From assembly GCF_000015565.1 (NCBI RefSeq), contig NC_008786.1, forward strand, positions 3,770,501 to 3,834,500: a stretch of 64,000 nt of DNA. The letters are read 5' to 3'. Numbering within the stretch: the first letter of the stretch is position 1; every line of letters begins with the position of its first letter. The notes beneath the pieces were generated by a model. It had not been told where the DNA came from. It did no database searches and was given only the letters and a program-made list of their open reading frames with translations. This document shows positions 1-12,562 of the stretch, piece by piece. This stretch comes from Verminephrobacter eiseniae EF01-2. Lineage in GTDB: Bacteria > Pseudomonadota > Gammaproteobacteria > Burkholderiales > Burkholderiaceae_C. Both the position numbers and the translations under genes were made by a program.

Positions 1-234
1 TTTCAAACGCTGCAAATGGCCAATGGCGCGTTCCACACGAGGCGCCAGAGCCAGGCGCTGGCGTGGATGTGGCAGCGCATCGACGCCGGGCTGAAGCAGT
101 CTTTCAAAAACCACCCGGCCGTGCGCCAGCAACTGCCGCAACTCAGCGCCGCAGTGCAGTCCGGGCAGATCGCGGCCAGCACGGCTGCGCGCCATCTGCT
201 TGCGGCGGCCGTCGGCGAGGTCCCAACGGATTGA
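1..234 (+). CDS. meaB: MeaB/ArgK-type GTPase, C-terminal end (partial)
   Basis: The first 77 codons in frame 1 are the tail of a G3E P-loop GTPase of the MeaB family, which protects and reloads methylmalonyl-CoA mutase with cobalamin. Only the C-terminal helical dimerisation part is here; the Walker motifs lie upstream of the window. The recognisable part is the stretch around [11 protein letters not shown] followed by an alanine-rich helix ending in VPTD. It stops 32 bases before pccB, the usual partner in propionate catabolism (propionyl-CoA to methylmalonyl-CoA to succinyl-CoA). The family call rests on a short fragment plus this context. Confidence 0.75.
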   Translation, partial: FQTLQMANGAFHTRRQSQALAWMWQRIDAGLKQSFKNHPAVRQQLPQLSAAVQSGQIAASTAARHLLAAAVGEVPTD

Positions 235-266
235 GCCGAAAAGATCGAACCGCGGAGAAAGAAACC

Positions 267-1799
267 ATGCACGACATCCTTGCGCAGCTCGAAATCAAGC
301 GCGAACGCGCGCGCCAGGGCGGTGGCGAGAAACGCATCGCCACCCAGCACGCAAAAGGCAAGCTCACGGCGCGTGAGCGCCTGGAACTGTTGCTCGACGA
401 TGGCACGTTTGAAGAGTGGGACATGTTTGTCGAGCACCGCTGCGTGGACTTTGGCATGCAGGAGCAGAAAGTGCCCGGCGACGGCGTGGTCACCGGCTAC
501 GGCATGATCAATGGCCGCCTGGTGTTCGTGTTCAGCCAGGACTTCACCGTGTTTGGCGGCGCGCTGTCGGAGGCGCACGCCGAGAAGATTTGCAAGGTGA
601 TGGACCAGGCCATGAAGGTCGGCGCCCCCGTCATCGGCCTGAACGACTCGGGCGGTGCGCGCATACAGGAGGGCGTGGCGTCCCTGGGCGGCTATGCCGA
701 TGTGTTCCAGCGCAACGTGCTGGCCAGCGGCGTGATTCCGCAGATCAGCATGATCATGGGACCGAGCGCCGGTGGCGCGGTATACAGCCCGGCCATGACC
801 GACTTCATCTTCATGGTCAAGGATTCCAGCTACATGTTCGTCACCGGCCCCGAAGTGGTCAAAACCGTGACGCATGAAGAAGTCAGCGCCGAAGAACTGG
901 GCGGCGCCATCACCCACTCCACCAAGAGCGGCGTGGCCGATCTGGCCTTCGACAACGATGTGCAAGCGCTGCTGATGCTGCGCCGCCTGTACAACTACCT
1001 GCCGCTGAGCAACCGCGAGAAAGCGCCGGTGCGCCAAAGCGGCGACCCGATAGAGCGGCAGGAGCCAAGCCTGGACACCCTGGTGCCCGAGCACCCGAAC
1101 AAGCCATACGACATGCAGGAGTTGATCGTCAAAACCGTCGACGATGGCGACTTCTTCGAGTTGCAGCCCGAGTACGCCAAGAACATCCTGATCGGCTTTG
1201 CCCGCATGGACGGCCAGACCGTCGGCATCGTGGCCAACCAGCCGCTGGTGCTGGCCGGCTGCCTGGACATCAAAAGCAGCATCAAGGCCGCGCGCTTCGT
1301 GCGCTTTTGCGATGCGTTCAACATTCCCGTCGTCACCTTTGTCGATGTGCCCGGCTTCATGCCCGGCACCGGCCAAGAATACGGCGGCATCATCAAGCAT
1401 GGCGCCAAGCTGCTGTACGCCTATGCCGAGTGCACGGTGCCCAAGATCACCGTCATCACCCGCAAAGCCTATGGCGGGGCCTACGATGTGATGAGCTCCA
1501 AGCACCTGCGCGGCGACGTGAACCTGGCCTGGCCGAGCGCCGAAATTGCCGTCATGGGCGCCAAGGGGGCGGTGGAAATCATCTTTCGCGAAGACAAGAA
1601 CGACCCGGTCAAGCTCGCCGCCCGCGAAGCCGGCTACAAGGAGCGCTTTGCCAACCCGTTCGTGGCCGGTGCCCGTGGCTTCATCGACGACGTGATCATG
1701 CCGCACGAGACGCGCAAACGCATCTGTCGCAGCCTGCTGATGCTGCGTGACAAAAAGCTGCAAAATCCTTGGCGCAAGCATGGCAACATCCCGCTGTAA
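267..1799 (+). CDS. pccB: Propionyl-CoA carboxylase beta subunit (carboxyltransferase)
   Basis: A 510-residue acyl-CoA carboxyltransferase. It moves CO2 from carboxybiotin on PccA to propionyl-CoA and gives methylmalonyl-CoA in the cytoplasm. Both carboxyltransferase halves are complete: the N half carries the oxyanion-hole glycines in [14 protein letters not shown] and [13 protein letters not shown], and the C half has [18 protein letters not shown] and [10 protein letters not shown]. The start at 267 is preceded by CGGAGAAAG and matches the family N-terminus MHDILAQLE; the frame is open further upstream but that part is not family-like. The gene lies between meaB and pccA, so an anaplerotic or propionate role is likely. 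Length is normal. Confidence 0.96.
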   Translation: MHDILAQLEIKRERARQGGGEKRIATQHAKGKLTARERLELLLDDGTFEEWDMFVEHRCVDFGMQEQKVPGDGVVTGYGMINGRLVFVFSQDFTVFGGALSEAHAEKICKVMDQAMKVGAPVIGLNDSGGARIQEGVASLGGYADVFQRNVLASGVIPQISMIMGPSAGGAVYSPAMTDFIFMVKDSSYMFVTGPEVVKTVTHEEVSAEELGGAITHSTKSGVADLAFDNDVQALLMLRRLYNYLPLSNREKAPVRQSGDPIERQEPSLDTLVPEHPNKPYDMQELIVKTVDDGDFFELQPEYAKNILIGFARMDGQTVGIVANQPLVLAGCLDIKSSIKAARFVRFCDAFNIPVVTFVDVPGFMPGTGQEYGGIIKHGAKLLYAYAECTVPKITVITRKAYGGAYDVMSSKHLRGDVNLAWPSAEIAVMGAKGAVEIIFREDKNDPVKLAAREAGYKERFANPFVAGARGFIDDVIMPHETRKRICRSLLMLRDKKLQNPWRKHGNIPL

Positions 1800-1834
1800 G
1801 GCGCCCCCTGCAGGCCGCCATCGAAAGGCATGCC

Positions 1835-2131
1835 ATGTTTGAATTCCTCGCCGAATGGATCGGCATCGGCCTGGTGTTTTGTGCGGATGTGTTTCTGCTG
1901 CGCAAAATCCGTGCGGCCAGGGGGCGGCCCGCGCATGCGGTGAGTGAAGACGCGCTGGACATGGCCGTGCTCACCTGGTGGGTGATGCCACTGGTGGCAG
2001 TGGCGGCGCTGGCCGTCTTTGCCGTTTCGTACTTCAGCTTCGATCTGCCCCTGTGGCTGAGCTTTGGCGGGCCGATACTGATCGGCGGCCTGTACTGCGC
2101 CTACAAATACCGGCAACTGTTCCGGCGCTGA
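1835..2131 (+). CDS. Small membrane protein between pccB and pccA
   Basis: A 98-residue protein with three hydrophobic stretches (about residues 5-22, 45-65 and 72-90) and a basic C-terminus (YKYRQLFRR). The start at 1835 was chosen because GAAAGG lies just upstream and the hydrophobic segment begins at once. It sits on the same strand between pccB (35 bases upstream) and pccA (42 bases downstream), so it is presumably co-transcribed with the carboxylase. I do not recognise a family with a known function. A role in substrate entry or membrane association of the carboxylase would be speculation. Confidence 0.8.
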   Translation: MFEFLAEWIGIGLVFCADVFLLRKIRAARGRPAHAVSEDALDMAVLTWWVMPLVAVAALAVFAVSYFSFDLPLWLSFGGPILIGGLYCAYKYRQLFRR

Positions 2132-2173
2132 ATGGCGACGCCCCCGAAGTTTCCACGCTGCACCCACCATGTC

Positions 2174-4222
<2,049 letters not shown>

Positions 4223-4486
4223 GGGATTCGGTAGCGCCCGGTCCGTGGCCGGCGGATGCCATCCCGGTGCCGGTGCCGGTGCAATGGGTCTGCGCCCGGG
4301 GCGGCGACCCGGATATCTTCTGCCCGGGTCTCGGGGTTTCTTCGGGTTTTCTTCGGGTCCCCCGGGATGGGCGCAGCGCCTGCCCGGCACGGGCTCGGCG
4401 CAATCCGCGTGCACCATTCTTTTGGCTTGTGCCCAGGCTGCACGCGCATAATGCAAACGCCCCGGAGACAAGCGGAGACAAGCCCC

Positions 4487-6217
<1,731 letters not shown>

Positions 6218-6239
6218 AATCTTCTGAAGGAGACGCGCA

Positions 6240-6950
6240 GTGCATCCCGCCACCCGCGAGCAGTTGCTGAAGGTCAGCACCGCCACCCTGTGCACAGCCC
6301 TGTTCAAGCGCGGTCTGCGCAACCAGTTCATCCAGGACCTGCGGCCGCTGAACCCCGGTCTGCCGAACATGGTGGGCCCGGCCTTCACGCTGCGCTACAT
6401 GCCGGCGCGCGAGGACCTGAACCCGATCAGCGTCTTTCTCGAACGCAACCACCCGCAGCGCCAGGCGATCGAGCAATGCCCCGCCGGCGCGGTGCTGGTG
6501 ATCGACAGCCGCAAGGACGCGCGCGCCGCCTCGGCCGGCGCCATCCTGGTCACGCGGCTGATGCAGCGCGGCGCCGCCGGGGTGGTGACCGACGGCGGTT
6601 TGCGCGACAGCCCCGACATCGCCCGGCTGGCCTTCCCGGCCTACCACCAGCGCCCGAGCGCGCCAACCAATCTGACGCTGCACCAGGCCATAGACATCAA
6701 CCGGCCCATAGGCTGCGGCGATGCGCCGGTGTTTCCCGGCGACGTGATCGTCGGCGACGCGGAAGGCGTGGTCGTCCTTCCGGCCCATTGGGCCGACGAA
6801 CTCGCCGCCGAAGCCACCGAGATGACGGTCTTCGAAGACTTCGTGCAAGAAATGGTGCTCCAGGGCCGTTCCATCCTCGGCCTGTACCCGCCCACCGACG
6901 AAAAAAGCCGCGCCGACTTTGCCGCCTGGCGCCAGGCCAGGGGCCGCTGA
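6240..6950 (+). CDS. RraA-like / HMG aldolase family protein
   Basis: A 236-residue protein of the RraA/dimethylmenaquinone methyltransferase-like superfamily, which contains 4-hydroxy-4-methyl-2-oxoglutarate aldolases and related pyruvate-forming lyases. The core metal and pyruvate site is seen as TDGGLRDSPDIA (about residues 118-130), followed by the GCGDAPVFPGDVIVGDAEGVVVLP strand-loop region. GTG start at 6240, preceded by GAAGGAGA at 6226-6233. It is longer at both ends than the roughly 160-residue RNase E regulator RraA, so a catabolic lyase acting on the product of the upstream dehydratase is more likely. Same operon as 4487-6217. Confidence 0.8.
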   Translation: MHPATREQLLKVSTATLCTALFKRGLRNQFIQDLRPLNPGLPNMVGPAFTLRYMPAREDLNPISVFLERNHPQRQAIEQCPAGAVLVIDSRKDARAASAGAILVTRLMQRGAAGVVTDGGLRDSPDIARLAFPAYHQRPSAPTNLTLHQAIDINRPIGCGDAPVFPGDVIVGDAEGVVVLPAHWADELAAEATEMTVFEDFVQEMVLQGRSILGLYPPTDEKSRADFAAWRQARGR

Positions 6951-7023
6951 GGCCCCGCGAGAGCCTGCCCAGGCCCGTTCCGGCCCGATCCATCTCGATC
7001 CATTTCGAGGAGACGACACCATC

Positions 7024-7992
7024 ATGCGCTGCATCCCGCTGTTGATAGCCCTGCTCAGCCCGATAGCCGCCGGGGCCCAGGCCATCGAATGGCCGGGCGC
7101 CAAGAGCATCGTCTACATCGTGCCTTTTACCGCCGGCGGCACGACCGACACCATAGGCCGCACATTGGCGCACAAGCTCGGCGAGAGCCTGCGCCAGACG
7201 GTAGTGATCGAAAACAGGCCCGGCCAGGCCGGCGGCATCGGCGCCGCCTACGTCGCCCGGGCCGCAGCCGACGGCTACACGCTGTTCGGCGGCACCATCA
7301 GCACGCACGCCATCAACGCCAGCCTGTACAAGAAGCTGCCCTACGACCCGATGAAAGACTTCGAGCCCGTCGCGCTGGTCGGGCGCCTGCCCAACGTGCT
7401 CCTCGTCAACAGCCAGCTTGGCCTGAACTCGGTGGCCGACCTGGTCGCGCTGCTGAAAAAGGACGAGAGCAAGCGCAGTTTCGCCTCCTCCGGTGCCGGC
7501 GCGTCCTCCCACCTGGCGGGCGAAATGTTCGCCAACTTCGTCGGCGTCAAACTCACGCACATCCCGTACAAAGGCAGCCCCCCGGCCCTGAACGACGTGG
7601 CCGCAGGGCGGGTGCCGATGATGTTCGACCAGGTGACCGCCGCGCTGCCACTGGTCAGAAGCGGCAAACTCAAACTGCTCGCCGTGACCACAGGCCAGCG
7701 CATCGCGTTGCTGCCCGAGTTGCCGACCATGATCGAATCGGGCGTCACCGGCTTCGAGATGTCATCGTGGCAGGCGGTATACGCGCCCAAGGGCACGCCC
7801 GAAGCCATCGTGCAGCGCCTGAACGCCGAGATCGTGAAGGCGCTGCAACAGCCCGATGTGCAGGCCAAGTTCTCGAACCAGTTGGCCATGGAGATCGTTG
7901 GCAGCACCCCGCAGGAACTGCGCGAGTACATGGCCAAGGAAATTCCGCGCTGGGCTGAACTGGTCCAAAAATCAGGCGCGATGGCCGATTGA
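7024..7992 (+). CDS. Tripartite tricarboxylate transporter receptor (Bug/TctC), copy 1
   Basis: A 322-residue periplasmic binding protein of the Bug/TctC family. It has a Sec signal peptide (MRCIPLLIALLSPIAAGAQA), the family loop IVPFTAGGTTDTIGR, the ENRPGQAGGIGAAYVARA ligand loop, and the GSPPALNDVAAGRVPMMFD region. Such receptors bind small carboxylates for TctAB permeases, but no tctA or tctB is present here, so it must use permeases encoded elsewhere or act as a sensor. It follows the dehydratase/aldolase pair and precedes a near-duplicate. Start 7024 follows GAGGAGACGACACC. Confidence 0.92.
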   Translation: MRCIPLLIALLSPIAAGAQAIEWPGAKSIVYIVPFTAGGTTDTIGRTLAHKLGESLRQTVVIENRPGQAGGIGAAYVARAAADGYTLFGGTISTHAINASLYKKLPYDPMKDFEPVALVGRLPNVLLVNSQLGLNSVADLVALLKKDESKRSFASSGAGASSHLAGEMFANFVGVKLTHIPYKGSPPALNDVAAGRVPMMFDQVTAALPLVRSGKLKLLAVTTGQRIALLPELPTMIESGVTGFEMSSWQAVYAPKGTPEAIVQRLNAEIVKALQQPDVQAKFSNQLAMEIVGSTPQELREYMAKEIPRWAELVQKSGAMAD

Positions 7993-8015
7993 GGAAAGAC
8001 CGAGGAGACCCATCC

Positions 8016-8984
8016 ATGCGCTGCATCCCGTTATTGCTGGCCCTGCTCAGCCCGGTCGCCACCTGGGCCCAAGCCGTCGAATGGCCGGGCGCCAAGAGCA
8101 TCGTCTACATCGTGCCTTTCACCCCCGGCGGCACGGTCGACACCATAGGCCGCACATTGGCGCAAAAGCTCGGCGAGAGTCTGCACCAGACCGTGGTGGT
8201 CGAGAACAAGCCCGGCCAGGCCGGCGGCATCGGCGCCGCCTATGTCGCCCGGGCCGCAGCCGACGGCTATACGCTGCTCGGCGGCACCATCAGCACGCAC
8301 GCCATCAACGCCAGCATCTACAAGAAGCTGCCCTACGATCCGATAAAGGACTTCGAACCCGTCACGCTGGTCGGACGCCTGCCCAACGTGCTCGTCGTCA
8401 ACAGCCAGCTTGGCGTGGGCTCAGTGGCCGAACTGGTGGCGCTGCTGAAAAGGGATGAAAGCAAGCGCAATTTCGCCTCTCCCGGTGCCGGCACCACCAA
8501 CCACATGGCCGGCCAAATGTTCGCCAACGCCATCGGCGTCAAACTCACCCATGTGCCGTACAAGGGCAGCGTCCCGGCCTTCAACGATGTCGCCGCAGGG
8601 CAGGTGTCACTGTTGTTCGACCAGGTGACAGCCGCATTGCCGTTGGTCAGAAGCGGCAAACTCAAACTGCTCGCCGTGACCACAGGCCAACGCATCGCGT
8701 TGCTGCCCGAGTTGCCGACCATGATCGAATCGGGCATCGCCGACTTCGAAATATCGTCGTGGCAGGCGGTGTACGCGCCCAAGGGCACGCCCGAAGCCAT
8801 CGTGCAGCGCCTGAACGCCGAGATCGTGAAGGCGCTGCGCCAGCCCGACGTGCAGGCCAGGCTCTCGAACCAATTGGCCATGGAGATCGTTGGCAGCACA
8901 CCGCAGGAACTGCGCGAGCATACGGCCAAAGAAATCCCGCGCTGGGCCGAACTGGTCAAGAAATCCGGTGCGATGGCCGACTGA
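8016..8984 (+). CDS. Tripartite tricarboxylate transporter receptor (Bug/TctC), copy 2
   Basis: Same length (322 residues) and architecture as the gene just upstream. I count about 46 amino-acid differences by eye, or about 86% identity. Differences cluster in ligand-loop positions: TAGGTTDT becomes TPGGTVDT, ASSGAGASSHLAGE becomes ASPGAGTTNHMAGQ, and PMMFD becomes SLLFD. This suggests diverged ligand preference after tandem duplication. A stretch around 8640-8740 is almost identical at DNA level to 7620-7720, which would fit recent duplication or gene conversion. Start 8016 follows CGAGGAGACC, 23 bases after copy 1. No TctAB partner nearby. Confidence 0.92.
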   Translation: MRCIPLLLALLSPVATWAQAVEWPGAKSIVYIVPFTPGGTVDTIGRTLAQKLGESLHQTVVVENKPGQAGGIGAAYVARAAADGYTLLGGTISTHAINASIYKKLPYDPIKDFEPVTLVGRLPNVLVVNSQLGVGSVAELVALLKRDESKRNFASPGAGTTNHMAGQMFANAIGVKLTHVPYKGSVPAFNDVAAGQVSLLFDQVTAALPLVRSGKLKLLAVTTGQRIALLPELPTMIESGIADFEISSWQAVYAPKGTPEAIVQRLNAEIVKALRQPDVQARLSNQLAMEIVGSTPQELREHTAKEIPRWAELVKKSGAMAD

Positions 8985-9047
8985 GCCGATTCACTTGCGC
9001 AGACTGATATTAAAAACATGGCGAACATCTCGAAAGCGGAGAATCCG

Positions 9048-9515
9048 ATGACAGCCACCCGACCGTTCAAGGTTCTGGGCATACAGCAAGTCGCCATCGG
9101 CGGCACCGACAAGCAGCGCATGAAAGCCCTGTGGGTCGACATGCTGGGCCTGACCCCCAGGGGCAGTTTCCAAAGCGAGCGTGAAAACGTCGATGAAGAC
9201 ATCCTGTCCATGGGCCGCAATGCGCACCAGGTCGAGGTCGACCTGATGCAACCGCTGGACATCAGCAAAAAACCCGCCGTGCACAGCCCGCCGCTGAACC
9301 ACATCGGCCTGTGGATCGACGACTTGCCCCGGGCCGTGCAATGGCTCAGCGCCCGGGGCGTGCGCTTTGCCCCGGGCGGCATCCGCAAGGGCGCTGCAGG
9401 CCATGACATTACCTTTTTGCACCCGAAAAGCAACGACGAGTTCCCGATTGCCGGCGAGGGCGTATTGATCGAACTGGTGCAGGCGCCCGCCGAGGTGATC
9501 GAGGCGCTGGGTTGA
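9048..9515 (+). CDS. VOC-superfamily (glyoxalase-like) protein
   Basis: A 155-residue vicinal-oxygen-chelate protein with two beta-alpha-beta-beta-beta modules: [13 protein letters not shown]...[12 protein letters not shown] at the N-terminus and [21 protein letters not shown] in the second half, ending [10 protein letters not shown]. This shape is that of lactoylglutathione lyases and methylmalonyl-CoA epimerases. The canonical first histidine is replaced by Q in the GIQQVAI strand, so I would not assign either activity firmly. ATG 9048 was chosen over 9018 because GCGGAGAAT precedes it and 9018 has no ribosome site. Last gene of the sugar-acid cassette, 63 bases after the second Bug receptor. 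Confidence 0.75.
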   Translation: MTATRPFKVLGIQQVAIGGTDKQRMKALWVDMLGLTPRGSFQSERENVDEDILSMGRNAHQVEVDLMQPLDISKKPAVHSPPLNHIGLWIDDLPRAVQWLSARGVRFAPGGIRKGAAGHDITFLHPKSNDEFPIAGEGVLIELVQAPAEVIEALG

Positions 9516-9592
9516 GGGCTGAGGTTGACTTTGATGGTTGAGGCCGGCGTGTGCCAACACCAGGACATGGCTGGCAGCGCATCGAGCGCATC

Positions 9593-9650
9593 GATTGGAT
9601 CGACCCGAATCCAATCGAATCCAATCATATATTTAACATAATATACATCG
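9593..9650. promoter_or_regulatory. AT-rich promoter region with inverted and direct repeats upstream of metC-like gene
   Basis: GATTGGAT at 9593-9600 is the reverse complement of ATCCAATC at 9609-9616, and ATCCAATC recurs at 9619-9626. Then come about 25 bases of A/T (9626-9650), very unusual in this GC-rich window and the likely promoter. The repeat trio looks like a regulator site. Which regulator uses it cannot be told from the sequence. Confidence 0.45.
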
Positions 9651-9740
9651 TATGTCTCGAATGACGATCGTTCAAAAGAAGTGCATCTCAAGCTGCTTTT
9701 CGTCGACCACGCGCCGGGACATTTCCGCCGGCGCGCTACC

Positions 9741-11021
9741 ATGGCAGGCATGAACCATACAGACGCCGACGATCTCAGCACCCGCATCGTCCACCACGAC
9801 TACATCCCGCCAGCGGGATTTGCGGCCTTGCAGCCCGGGGTTTACAAGGCTTCCACCGTGATCTTCCCGAACGTGGCGGCAATGCGCACCCGTGAGTGGA
9901 AGGACAAGAGCAGTTACACCTACGGGCTGCATGGCACGCCCACCACGTTCACGCTCGAAGAGCGGTTGTGCATGTTGGAGGGCGGCCTGCAATGCGTGCT
10001 GCAGCCCAGTGGTTTGGCGGCGATCGCCAATGTGGCGCTGGCGCTGCTCGAAACCGGCGATGAGGTGCTGCTTCCCGACAATGTCTACGGCCCGAGCCTG
10101 GCACTGGCCAATGGTGAACTGGCCCGTTTCGGCATCCGCCATGGCTTGTACGATCCGCTGGACAAGGCCGATTTGGCCGCGCGCATCACGCCTGCCACGC
10201 GGCTGGTGTGGCTGGAGGCGCCGGGTTCGGTGACCATGGAGTTTCCCGATCTGTGCGGGCAGGTGCGCATCTGCCGTGCGCGGGGTGTGATCACGGCCCT
10301 GGACAATACCTGGGGCGCCGGTTTGGCATTTGCGCCGTTTGACCTCACCGGCGACGGCAGCCGCAGCCTCGGGGTCGACATTTCGGCCCATGCGCTGACC
10401 AAATTCCCGAGCGGCAACGGCGATGTGCTGATGGGTAGCGTGATCACGCGCGACCCCGAACTGCACATGAAGATCAAGCTCACCCATATGCGGCTGGGCC
10501 TGGGTGTGGCGGGCAATGACGCCGAGGCGGTGCTGCGCGCGCTGCCCAGCATCGGTCTGCGTTACCGTGCCCACGACGCGGCCGCGCGCCAGTTGGCGCT
10601 GTGGCTGCAGCAGCAGCCGGCGATCGCGCAGGTGCTGCATCCGGCGCTGGCCGGTTCGCCCGGCCACGCGCACTGGCAGGCGCTGTGCGGCGCCGGTGTC
10701 ACTGAAGCGCCATGCGGCGCCGATACGGCTACCCGGGGCGCTGCGGCGGGCTTGTTCAGCGTGATCATCGATGCGCGCTACACGCAGTCGCAGGTGGACG
10801 CCTTCTGCGATGGCTTGCGCCTGTTCAAAATCGGCTACAGCTGGGGCGGGCCGATGAGCCTGGTGGTGCCCTACCACCTTGCCAGCATGCGCCTGCGCCC
10901 TGCCCCGCATCTGAAGCCGGGCACGTTGGTGCGGTTTTTCATCGGGCTGGAAGCGGTGCCGGATCTGCAGCAGGATTTGCAGCAGGCGCTCGAGCGCGCC
11001 TTCGCGGCGGATGGACCCTAG
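9741..11021 (+). CDS. metC: Cystathionine beta-lyase-type PLP enzyme
   Basis: A 426-residue Cys/Met-metabolism PLP enzyme. The PLP lysine lies in SAHALTKFPSGNGDVLMG (about Lys221), with the substrate/cofactor tyrosine loop YTYGLHGTPTT and the aspartate in ITALDNTWGAGLAF. It most likely cleaves cystathionine to homocysteine, pyruvate and ammonia; other members of this fold (gamma-synthase, gamma-lyase) cannot be excluded. The start is uncertain: ATG 9741 and 9750 are both possible, neither with a strong ribosome site, and a GTG at 9681 is open upstream. Its TAG stop at 11019-11021 is made of the TA target plus the first base of a MITE-like repeat. Confidence 0.85.
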   Translation: MAGMNHTDADDLSTRIVHHDYIPPAGFAALQPGVYKASTVIFPNVAAMRTREWKDKSSYTYGLHGTPTTFTLEERLCMLEGGLQCVLQPSGLAAIANVALALLETGDEVLLPDNVYGPSLALANGELARFGIRHGLYDPLDKADLAARITPATRLVWLEAPGSVTMEFPDLCGQVRICRARGVITALDNTWGAGLAFAPFDLTGDGSRSLGVDISAHALTKFPSGNGDVLMGSVITRDPELHMKIKLTHMRLGLGVAGNDAEAVLRALPSIGLRYRAHDAAARQLALWLQQQPAIAQVLHPALAGSPGHAHWQALCGAGVTEAPCGADTATRGAAAGLFSVIIDARYTQSQVDAFCDGLRLFKIGYSWGGPMSLVVPYHLASMRLRPAPHLKPGTLVRFFIGLEAVPDLQQDLQQALERAFAADGP

Positions 11022-11180
11022 TGTCGTGTCACTGATCAGATGTCGTAGGCTGCGCGCAGCCATCGGAGCGCAGCGCAAGGCGCATAGCGCGGCCAATACC
11101 GAGCGTATTGGCAAGCGATGCAACGCCGCGATGCGCTTCGATGGCCAGCGCAGACCGACAGATGATCGGTGACGCGACAC
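11021..11180. mobile_element. MITE-like element, copy A (160 bp)
   Basis: A non-coding element bounded by near-perfect inverted repeats (GTGTCGTGTCACTGATCA at the left, TGATCGGTGACGCGACAC at the right) and flanked on both sides by TA (11019-11020 and 11181-11182). TA duplication is the habit of IS630/Tc1-type transposases, so this is probably a non-autonomous derivative. The interior contains a small palindrome, CCAATACCGAGCGTATTGG. The left end overlaps the stop codon of the metC-like gene. Other copies are at 14790, 22076, 22238 and 34024. Confidence 0.85.
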
Positions 11181-11305
11181 TAGCCCCGCAGGGGTTCCGG
11201 CCCGGGGTGGTAGTTTCCTCAGTGGCGCAGCGGCTGTGGCTGGCTTACCGTGCAGGCATCGGTTTCACGCCAGCCCATACGCCACACCATCGACCGCCTG
11301 CCTGC

Positions 11306-12133
11306 ATGACCGCCACACCGCCCAACCCGGCTCCGGAGCCGGCCGCCGATCCACCGGCACCCCCGCCCCCAGCGGCGCAGCCTGTCACGCTGCAACGGCT
11401 GCGCTTGGCCGATCCCTTGCGCTGGCTGCTCAAGGGTCTGCAGGATATGCGCGCCGCCCCCGGCATTGCCTCGTTCTACGGCATGTGTTTTTGGGGCATG
11501 GCGCTGGTGCTGGGCTGGGTGTTCCGCACCCGGGCGGAGTATGTGATGTCGCTGGTCAGCGGCTGCCTGCTGCTCGGCCCGTTTCTGGCGATGGGGCTGT
11601 ACGACACCAGCCGCCGCCTCGAGGCGGGGCTTGCGCCCGGACTGGGCGAGTCGCTCACCTGCTGGGACAGTCGCCTGGGCAGCATGGGCATGCTGGTGTT
11701 GTTGCTGGTGGTGCTGGAGCTGTTGTGGGGCCGAGCCTCGCTGGTGGTGTTCGCGGTGTTCTTCGACACCGGCATGCCGTCGACCAGCGGTGTGCTGCAA
11801 GCGCTGTTCAGCCCGCAAAACTGGGGGTTCGTCGCGGTGTACACCGCAGTCGGCGGGGTGTTTGCCGGGCTGGTGTTTGCCAGTTGCGTGGTGTCGATCC
11901 CGATGATTCTCGACCGCGACACCGATGCGCTCACCGCCGGCATTACCAGCCTGCGGGTGGTGCTCGACAACCAGGCCGTGATGCTGCTCTGGGGGGCGCT
12001 GATCACGGCCATCGTCGCGCTGTCGCTCTGGTTCTGGGGCGCAGGGCTGCTGCTGGCAGGGCCGGTGCTGGGCCATGCCAGTTGGCACGCTTACCGCGCA
12101 GCCGTCTCTCCCACCCGGTCCGCTGCCGCATGA
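11306..12133 (+). CDS. DUF2189 integral membrane protein
   Basis: A 275-residue inner-membrane protein. A proline- and alanine-rich cytoplasmic N-terminus (to about residue 32) is followed by a conserved helix (LRLADPLRWLLKGLQDM) and about five or six hydrophobic segments. It looks like the DUF2189 family: duplicated membrane pairs, with the polar loop YDTSRRLEAGLAPG between. Function of the family is unknown. Start 11306 is used because the frame upstream runs through the MITE and is not protein-like. No clear ribosome site. Confidence 0.7.
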   Translation: MTATPPNPAPEPAADPPAPPPPAAQPVTLQRLRLADPLRWLLKGLQDMRAAPGIASFYGMCFWGMALVLGWVFRTRAEYVMSLVSGCLLLGPFLAMGLYDTSRRLEAGLAPGLGESLTCWDSRLGSMGMLVLLLVVLELLWGRASLVVFAVFFDTGMPSTSGVLQALFSPQNWGFVAVYTAVGGVFAGLVFASCVVSIPMILDRDTDALTAGITSLRVVLDNQAVMLLWGALITAIVALSLWFWGAGLLLAGPVLGHASWHAYRAAVSPTRSAAA

Positions 12134-12191
12134 ACCCGAAACCCCGGGACCATGCTGTTACAGTGAGGCTTCACTTCAGGAAGTAATTACC

Positions 12192-12392
12192 TTGGCAACA
12201 CCCAACTACGGCTACGAGAAACGCCAGCGCGAACTCGCCAAAAAGCAAAAAAAGCAAGACAAGCTCCGGGCCAAAACACAGCGCAAACCGAACGACCCGC
12301 AGGGCAGCGGCCCGCCGGCGGACAGCCAGTCCATCGGCGATGCGGCGGGGGCGCCGGATCAGCCGTCGTCGGGCGCTGCGCCCGGCACCTGA
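12192..12392 (+). CDS. Small highly basic hypothetical protein (TTG start)
   Basis: A 66-residue protein beginning ATPNYGYEKRQRELAKK after an initiating TTG, preceded by CAGGAAG about 9 bases upstream. The first half is a lysine/arginine-rich helix; the second half is disordered and rich in Gly, Pro, Ala and Ser. Small proteins of this type are common in Burkholderiales and may bind nucleic acid, but no function is established. The TTG is preferred because the upstream in-frame part (from 12075) overlaps the DUF2189 gene and does not look like protein. Confidence 0.6.
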   Translation: MATPNYGYEKRQRELAKKQKKQDKLRAKTQRKPNDPQGSGPPADSQSIGDAAGAPDQPSSGAAPGT

Positions 12393-12562
12393 CCCTGCCG
12401 GCGGCCATTGCTGCACATGCCCTGCCGGCGGCGACTGCACGACTGCACGCCCTGCATCGAGACCCAAGCCAGCGGATGCCGCAGAGCCCGCGCCCCCGGT
12501 TGGCGGGGGCCTGATCCTCGGCGTCCCCTCTCGGCGCCAAGGCGCCGCAGGCGCGTTGGCGC

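Noticed and set aside
4320..4375. C/G-rich inverted repeats after pccA as an intrinsic terminator
   Set aside because: CCCGGG occurs at both ends with runs of T between, but no stem is followed by a U-run; too ambiguous to list.
9018..9047. Earlier ATG for the VOC protein
   Set aside because: No ribosome site precedes it, while 9048 has GCGGAGAAT at proper distance and fits the family N-terminus.
11108..11305. N-terminal extension of the DUF2189 protein through the MITE
   Set aside because: The same peptide appears wherever the repeat occurs (also ahead of the DeoR gene), so it is translated repeat DNA and not part of either protein.
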